From Cryptomeria japonica (taxonomy: Eukaryota > Streptophyta > Pinopsida > Cupressales > Cupressaceae), in assembly GCF_030272615.1 (NCBI RefSeq), contig NC_081406.1, positions 240,920,422 to 240,984,421 of the forward strand: DNA of 64,000 nt. Direction: 5' to 3'. Shown piece by piece: positions 57,925-64,000 of this stretch. The position numbers and the translations under genes were made by a program. Positions within the stretch are counted from its first letter, which is position 1, and each line of letters starts with the position of its first letter. The notes under the pieces are model-generated. The model made no database searches. It saw only the letters and a program-made list of their open reading frames with translations, and was not told where the DNA came from.

Positions 57925-59018
57925 GGCTACACCAAAATTTGAATTCGAATCAATCTCCTTACCAAATCGACAATAAGACAAACAAAGAGAATGATTAATC
58001 GAAACATTCTCTTTGCAGATCGTACCTCTCAGCCAATGATTGAAAAATCATTCAATCATTGGGATTTGTGCTTGTGGGCCAAAGTTTGGCCCAACGGATC
58101 TTTTCAAAAACGGGTGGCCGTTTTTGAAAATGGGGGCCCGTTTTTTAAAATTAGGGGCGGGAACCATTCCTTAGCTTTGTTTTTTACTTCGGGATAGGCT
58201 TGGTGATTTATGCTTGGACCTCCAAAAAAATGACTAAGGTAAAACAACATCATATTTCTACCTTGGCCTAATTTTTGGAGGGCCTTTCTGATTGAATTTT
58301 TTGACGAAACGAAAACCCATTAGAGTTTTCAGCGTCTTGATTTCATAAATGTAAATTTTATAGTGATAAGATTACTTTTACTATTTTTGTATTATTTATT
58401 AATCAAAAGTGGAACCTAAACCTAAAATACCAAGGTTCACTAAAACTTTAATAACTTTTTGGTTTTTAGGATTTTTAGAAAAATAAATTATATGGCATCA
58501 ATCTACATACAATTCTTTTGAATATTAGAAAACAAAATTGAAAAATATGAAATTTTCATCAAATTATGGTGGTCGTACACCTGATGTTTTGAAAATATAC
58601 TTTATTGTCAGTTAAAAATTAATTAAAAAAAATATATTCAATAAAAAAATAAGCAAAAATATTCTCATCAATATTTGGTGTCTTAGGTCATTTCCCAGAA
58701 GGATTTGCAAAAATTCATTTATTTAAATCAAAAAAGGGTGGTCGTACACATGCGTGGTATGGTCCTGAAACAGGCATTTTGAAAAATTGGTTTTTAAACA
58801 TGCCTACTAAAAAGGGATTTCTACCATGTGGGTATTACAATAAAAAAAAAAAAATTGAAAAGTAGACTCTAAGCACTACATTTTCTATTACTAAAGTTTT
58901 TTGAGATTAAATCTCTAAGTGCATCAAATTTTGACATCAATCGACATAAAATTTGAAAAATAGAGAAAACACTTCCACTTTTTGCCCAAAAGTGGGACTC
59001 AACTTCTTGCAGCCACCC
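57925..59018. other. Right end of unit 2, no gene
   Basis: Contains GGGYRCCCGTT-type palindromes near 58108-58155, matches unit 1 up to 58822, then about 195 bp unique to this copy ending at the candidate terminal repeat. Confidence 0.55.
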
Positions 59019-59065
59019 AAATAAAATATTTATTTAATTAAAGAAGACAATTTTAGGTGTCTACA
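59019..59065 (-). repeat. Start of the antisense LTR interrupted by unit 2
   Basis: On the minus strand TGTAGACACCTAAAATTGTC starts at 59065, preceded by an A/G-rich AAAAATGAAAG, and runs into TTAATTAAATAAATA before unit 2. It is a typical plant gypsy LTR start. Confidence 0.45.
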
Positions 59066-59371
59066 CTTTCATTTTTAGTGCATGTTGTTTTATGGTGGTG
59101 TTTTTAGGAAAGTATATTTCATAAATAGATCACCTCAAGGAAAATGCATGAAGTTGAAGGACCAAAAAGGTGTCACACTTGAAAAAAAATTGAAATTCCC
59201 ATAAGGCACACACCATATAGGGTACGCACCTTATAGGGAGGGTGCATATAGGGCACATGCATTATAGAGCGTGAGCCTTATATGATGCATGTCTTATATG
59301 GAACATGCCTTATAAAATAAAAACCTTCACCCCTACATTTTGGGCATCATTTCTATTGTGAAGCCCGCGTT

Positions 59372-60560
59372 TTGGCATTTTTCAGCACCCTTGTGTTATG
59401 CTCGCCCTTTGGAGAAGAAATATATTGGGCCCTAAGTTGTCCATTTCTCATCAAAATGCCACCACAACATCGAAGAGCTCAAAGAGGTATGTATTTTTTT
59501 TCTTATTGTCAATTTTTTATTAAGTTGAAGATTAAGCTAGGTTTCTTGATTTACAATTATTTTAATTGTCAGGAATTGAGATTCCACAAATCAACTTCTC
59601 ATGAAGGCCATATTGAAGAAAAAGCACATCAAGAAGCTCATGTAATCTCTAAACATCCCATAGGTACACAAGAAAACCTACTAGGTCAAATAGAAAATAG
59701 CCAGAAAGAGCTTGAAGAATTAATTGGGAGGATAAAAGATCCCACTGGAACAAACTCTCTTAGGAACCTTGCTAATTCTCTGCAATCTATTGTACCTTAC
59801 ATATAATCAGTGAGTGGGAAAATCAATTATTGATCCAATAAAAATGAAGAACAAAAATAATTTTATGTAGACAAATTATCATGTGTGGCAGTGAAGAAAT
59901 ATTTTTTTAACAAATTTGACATGTGTGCCATTTTTATAGACCCTTGAATGAATCAACCTTTACACCCTAGATGCAAGAGGTTCCATATCCATTGGTGTCA
60001 TCATCAAGGCATTAATAATAATTTTTGGGATAGGTGGTGGATGGTATTTGATCGACCCCTATGACATGATCACGAGGTACCCTAATGCTTTTTGAGGAAA
60101 TTGTATTGTGAGTTTGTCCTTAATGAGATCCCAAACTTTTTTTATTTTCTATATTTCCAAGGTAGAGGTGGGGGCTCATCACATGATAGACTAGGTGCAC
60201 AGTGTGACCCAAATATACCACCAAGACCCTTGGCTAGACCTATGGTGGAGCATGTCATTATTAAGGTAAAAAATCTAGACTCCATTAGCTCACTCACTTA
60301 GAACCTTATACAGTATGCTAGGCCTCTAGTATAGGGTGATGCGGGTGATGCAGGTGATTCTTCTAGGCATCAAGTTCTAGCTTTTTTTTTGGTCTTGTGG
60401 TTCTCTTTTCAATTATGATCCTAATAGTAGTGAGCATGCACATGCATGAGAGGAGTATGCTACAAAGAGCATTGTCATGATAGAATCCTTTCTGAATGAA
60501 ACATTTGACATTGATACCCACGTCAATTTCATTACAAGTTCATTTCATTCTTTTTATTAA
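59372..60560 (+). pseudogene. Divergent third copy of the plus-strand transposon gene
   Basis: A possible first exon starts at ATG 59457 and ends at a AAAGAG/GTATGT donor; the next exon starts after AATTGTCAG at 59573 and encodes ELRFHKSTSHEG and SLRNLANSLQSIV. After breaks, DHEVP.CFLRKLYCEFVLNE (60075-60130) and NFFYFLYFQGRGGGSSHDRL (60132-60193) align with NHEVPMYFLKKLWAEFEL and NYFDIRSFQGVGRGMPQDR of units 1 and 2. The similarity is low at DNA level, so it is an older or different family member. No transposase counterpart is visible. Confidence 0.5.
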
Positions 60561-60980
60561 AGTTTATCTGGAAATTTAAGAATATATCTAAACTTGTAAA
60601 TGATTATGATAATAAATTAGGGTCAAACTATTGACAATACTAGCAATAGTTCAATAACACACTTTTTCATGACTTTGTCAACTTGATAGTTATACAAGAG
60701 AAGAAATAAAATTATGATATGTGAATAATTCAGCCATATGTGAATGGTTTTCTAATTACTCATTTTGGATGTCAAATAGTTTCATGCTAGAGCTTCAACA
60801 TCAACACCTCATAGTGTAGCCTATCGAGAGTCTATCACCCAGGTAAGCAATTTACTCTTTAATGTTGTAATTAAAGAATATAGATAGTTTTGGTGATTGA
60901 TCAACATACTTTGTTTAATTTTCAGATGTTTACATCAAAGAATCCTCTTGTTTTTTGCACAACAATGAAGTGTGGTGTTT

Positions 60981-61350
60981 TGTAAGGTGTGTGCTCTTGG
61001 TCTCCTTGTGTTGTGCAGCATAGCGCTTAGGTTTGTGGCATGGCTTAACTACCTCCTATGGATTCTATAAGTCTAGTAGTTTTATCAAGCATTAACATGT
61101 CAATATTTTAGTGCAACGACAACTGCACTTATAAAAAGTGGTATCAGAGCTTGGTCACAAGTTCAAACCCCTCGCTTGCATTGGGGGGGATATTTGTAAG
61201 GTGTGTTCTCTTAGTCTCCTTGTGACGTGCAATGAGGTGCTTGGGTTTGTGACATTTATTAACCACCTCTTGTGGATTCTATAAGTATAGTGGTTTTATC
61301 AAGAATTAATAGGTTGATCTTTTGGTACAACGACATCCGAACTTATAACA
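60981..61350 (+). mobile_element. Miniature LTR retrotransposon (TRIM/SMART type), 370 bp
   Basis: Two direct repeats of 156 bp each (60981-61136 and 61195-61350), both starting TGTAAGGTGTGT and ending ACTTATAAAA or ACTTATAACA, flank only 58 bp. Those 58 bp hold TGGTATCAGAGC (61139-61150), the standard initiator-tRNA-Met primer site, and a purine-rich TTGGGGGGGA tract next to the right repeat. There is no coding capacity. The repeats are roughly three-quarters identical by eye, so the insertion is old. No clear 5-bp target duplication remains. Movement would have needed proteins supplied in trans. Confidence 0.8.
61139..61150 (+). other. Primer-binding site of the miniature element (tRNA-iMet)
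   Basis: TGGTATCAGAGC, the usual Ty1/copia and TRIM primer site, two bases after the left repeat. Confidence 0.85.
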
Positions 61351-62019
61351 TGATGTTGCTACAATAGTTGCAAGTTTAGTTGCTTTGATAGAAGTACATG
61401 AACTATTAGTAAATTTAGTAAAATTAACATTACATTTAATCTTTTAAAATTATACTATTGAAAATTTTAATGATAGTTGTATTTAGTTTAATTTATATTG
61501 TGATGCCTGTAGGACGGGTTTGTCATTCCATATCATGAACATGTACCTATTGTGGATGAACTTTTTGATTATTTGTATGTGATATGTGACTATTCTATTA
61601 TATGTCATTTTAAAATTCAATTCCTTTTTATGTTAAGATCATTCTTTTCATTGCATCAAGTCGAGTTACAAAAAGGTCTAGAGAGGAGGTCGAGTGGGTG
61701 CACTCGATACATCTCCTTCCACTTGACAACCAAAGATATCTTGTTGTATGTTTCCTTCCCCTAGAGGGAAATGACTAGATTAGTGTCCTATTTTGTATGC
61801 CTATATGAAAATTTTGAACATATATTTGTATTACAAATATATGACATTCTATGTACATATGTCTTTTTGCTAGCCTATTTGACTTTATTGGATATATTTG
61901 ATACTTTTATCGGCACATAATGTATATATTTATAGATTTTTGGTTAATGTAAATCGTTTATCATGGTTATCAATAATTTTAATACAAATGATTAAATGAA
62001 TAATTGCACAAAGTTGATT
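61351..62019. other. No clear gene
   Basis: AT-rich. An acceptor-like GCCTGTAG/GACGGG at about 61513 opens a short frame (FVIPYHEHVPIVDELFDYLY), which could be a late exon of the plus-strand transposon gene family. I cannot confirm it. Confidence 0.35.
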
Positions 62020-62852
62020 ATTTTTTAATAAGGGAAAATAGGTTTTGATGGGCCCCTAAAACCCATTACAACTAAAGATCAAAAGATATACATAAAAACA
62101 CAACAACACACAAAAGACAACACCAAAGGAAAGGACAGTTGGTGAGCAAAACACTAGAAAACTAGAGACAACTATCAAAAACAAAAAGGACTGATAGAGT
62201 GAGCCAAAATTTAGGTTACATTCTGAAGCATCTCAGCAGCTTCCAACTCCAATTATTCCATATTATCAGCTGCTCACTTGATTTCCTCAATTTCCTTGCT
62301 TTTGCTTTGCCTCTTTCTAGTGCTCACACATTTTCTTCTCCCAAGACCAGTCTCCTTATCCTCTAGGGTATCTTCCTTCACAACAATGATGCCCACCGAA
62401 GCCTTGTCCCCATGGTTATTCTCAAGCTTACTAATCAAAGTCTTCATACTAGTCGAGGCAGCCTTAAGAATCTTATGACTTTGCTCACCAATCATTTTTA
62501 GTGTGTTCTCAACTCCTTCAAGTCTTTTTTCTATGGCCCCTACTCTATTCTCCAAAATAAGAAAGCTATTCTTATTAACATTGATGATCTCCTCTTCTTT
62601 ACTAATAGCTTTGGTGAGCTCACTGAGATAGTTTGGGAGACAGTTGAATTTACGCAAATCTGAGGCTTCTAAAGTCTCAATTTTTCCTGCTTCCTGGGCT
62701 TGCTTGGTTTTAATGTTGATAATTTCCTTTTGTATCCAGACGAGCACCCTTTTCAAGCTATCCATTCCATTATTAATACAGAGGTCAATATCCAGGTGAT
62801 GATCATCTTGGGTTTTGTCACTAGTAGTCTCATTGTTAATTAATCTTTGAAC
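62020..62852 (-). mobile_element. Second coiled-coil retroposon fragment, 5' truncated
   Basis: On the minus strand an open frame from about 62852 through the ATG at 62765 to the TGA at 62274 encodes a coiled coil (AIEKRLEGVENTLKMIGEQS, STSMKTLISKLENN) and a basic tail (RRKCVSTRKRQSKSK). About 250 bp later the strand ends in GGGCCCATCAAAACC, then TATTTTCCC and TTATTAAAAAA at 62020. Both the coiled-coil position and the 3' end parallel the element at 44178-45975. It is an unnamed repeat family. Confidence 0.5.
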
Positions 62853-64000
62853 CTAAATATGCTTCTATAATCCATGACATAAGCTTATAGGGATCAACAC
62901 AAATTCAATTTTTATAGTCCAAATAAGACTAAGGGCATTCTCTAACATTCACATTAATACGAACCCCAATTTAATGGTAAATCTTAAATTTCATACAAGG
63001 TTTGACAAATTTCATATTCAAATAACCCTAATCATGGGAGTGAAACAAAAATTAATAATATATAAGGGAAAAAATGAAAAGAACCAAAATTAGACAATGT
63101 AGCAGACCATTGTACCAATACTCATTCTAAACAAAATGCATAGACCATACACTTCTATTAATGTAATGCATACCCTAATACAACTACTTTAAATGACTTA
63201 GAACAATTTAATAACACTTAACAGTAAGCAATGAAAGCCAATCAAGCTCCCAATTAATACTTGCTTGAGTTATAAACCTCTATCTAAAGACATCAATATG
63301 TAAATAGGACATCATTGTATTTATCATTGATTATTCAACATGAGAAAATTCAAAAATAACTGATAGGTTCATCTCACTAACACTAAGGGTAGGTTGAGTA
63401 CTTTGATCATTGTCATATAACTCAATCATAGACATCAACGATAAATAGTAGTAAACGTGACCTCATATGTCCTACAACGTAGGTATATATATACCATTCT
63501 CATGAGTAGTAATTATGCTATACCTAATATAGATAAATAAGAGTTAATTCATTAAGTAAATCAAGTATCTTACAATTAAACCAAGCCACTAATAATTGTA
63601 AAGACCAATAGAAAAATTGTCGCAATGACCAAATGGATCCAAGTCTTTGAAATATGAGAGAGGTTATTGTATAGTGTCATAAAATGACCCCATAGGATCA
63701 GATGACTCATTAGTATGTCTCACAAGTATCGAGAAACGCATCATCAAATTTTGACAACATTTGGCGCTTTGAGAACTTAAGAGAGATGGTCAATAGGGTG
63801 TGGCCAAGATCGATCAAAGGAGTTGGAGAGGGAAACGAAGCCATGCATAGCATAAACCTCTCTTGTTTGCACAATCACCTCTCCGATAAGTCTCTTATTT
63901 GCACAATCACCTCTCTAATAATGCAGACAGAATACCGAAACCTAAATTACATAAGCATATCACCTATAAATACAAATCATCAACCTTGATAACAAGGTCG
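62853..64000. other. No gene seen
   Basis: AT-rich sequence without supported ORFs or repeats, except a short direct repeat of TTGCACAATCACCTCTC near 63865 and 63899. Confidence 0.6.

Larger units (their letters stand above)
48201..59018. mobile_element. DNA transposon unit 2, near-complete copy with candidate terminal inverted repeats
   Basis: The ends are proposed where LTR-like sequence stops on both sides. The left end is GGGTAAACGTACAAAGTTGG; the right end read in reverse is GGGTGGCTGCAAGAAGTTGA. They match at 18 of 26 positions, including GGGT and GTCCCA. Flanks AAATAAAT and AAATAAAA could be an 8-bp target duplication but are low complexity. Inside are GC-rich subterminal hairpins, a telomere-like tract, the plus-strand proline-run gene and the convergent minus-strand transposase gene. 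Size would be 10,818 bp. Shared parts with unit 1 look well above 85% identical by eye. Confidence 0.6.

Noticed and set aside
63786-63989. 67-residue ORF at the right edge
   Set aside because: No features, and the short direct repeat inside explains its composition.
1-64000. CRISPR array, bacterial operon or phage interpretation
   Set aside because: Splice sites, plant LTR elements, poly(A) tails and PMD/NLR domains show a plant nuclear genome. The direct repeats seen have no spacer regularity.

Overview
This window looks like intergenic DNA from the nuclear genome of a land plant with a large, repeat-rich genome. The evidence is Ty3/gypsy and Ty1/copia retroelements with plant-type tRNA primer sites, a plant mobile domain (PMD), a CC-NB-LRR resistance-gene relic and a CCCTAAA telomere-type tract. 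A gymnosperm is plausible from the amount of old nested decay, but the sequence does not prove it. I see no intact ordinary host gene, rRNA, tRNA or CRISPR array. Almost everything is mobile DNA at different stages of decay.

Left part, 1-25776: two Ty3/gypsy elements of the Tat type (two RNase H domains). Element B (2637-15371, both LTRs exactly 1628 bp, about 1.7% diverged) is inserted inside the coding region of element A (1-2636 plus 15372-25776; its 5' end lies outside the window). It is flanked by a 5-bp target duplication, CCTAC/CCTGC. Both elements carry, between integrase and 3' LTR, a gene on the opposite strand encoding a PMD protein. Each antisense gene has its own TATA box, a first exon, a phase-0 intron at the same place, and a coiled-coil or low-complexity tail. 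This is the most unusual system in the window.

Middle, 25777-35096: one copy ('unit 1') of a large DNA transposon with two convergent multi-exon genes. The plus-strand gene encodes a proline-run protein; the minus-strand gene encodes a DDE transposase. Element A appears to have inserted into this copy, so the nest is three deep: B in A in unit 1. Unit 1 is followed by a CNL disease-resistance pseudogene (35503-37506) that lacks its kinase-2 region and lies between inverted repeats. Next comes a heavily degraded Ty1/copia element (37667-41980) with a triplicated protease segment.

Right part, 42000-64000: a polyadenylated coiled-coil retroposon (44178-45975), a gypsy-like LTR end and leader with AT-rich tandem repeats, and an antisense LTR split by a fuller second copy of the DNA transposon ('unit 2', about 48201-59018). 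Beyond it lie a divergent third copy of the plus-strand transposon gene, a 370-bp miniature LTR retrotransposon (60981-61350), and a second minus-strand coiled-coil retroposon.

Many of the breaks are consistent with C-to-T change (CAG to TAG, CGA to TGA). Nearly all differences between the element B LTRs are transitions. Both patterns fit long-term cytosine methylation and silencing. All similarity statements are by eye; no database was searched.
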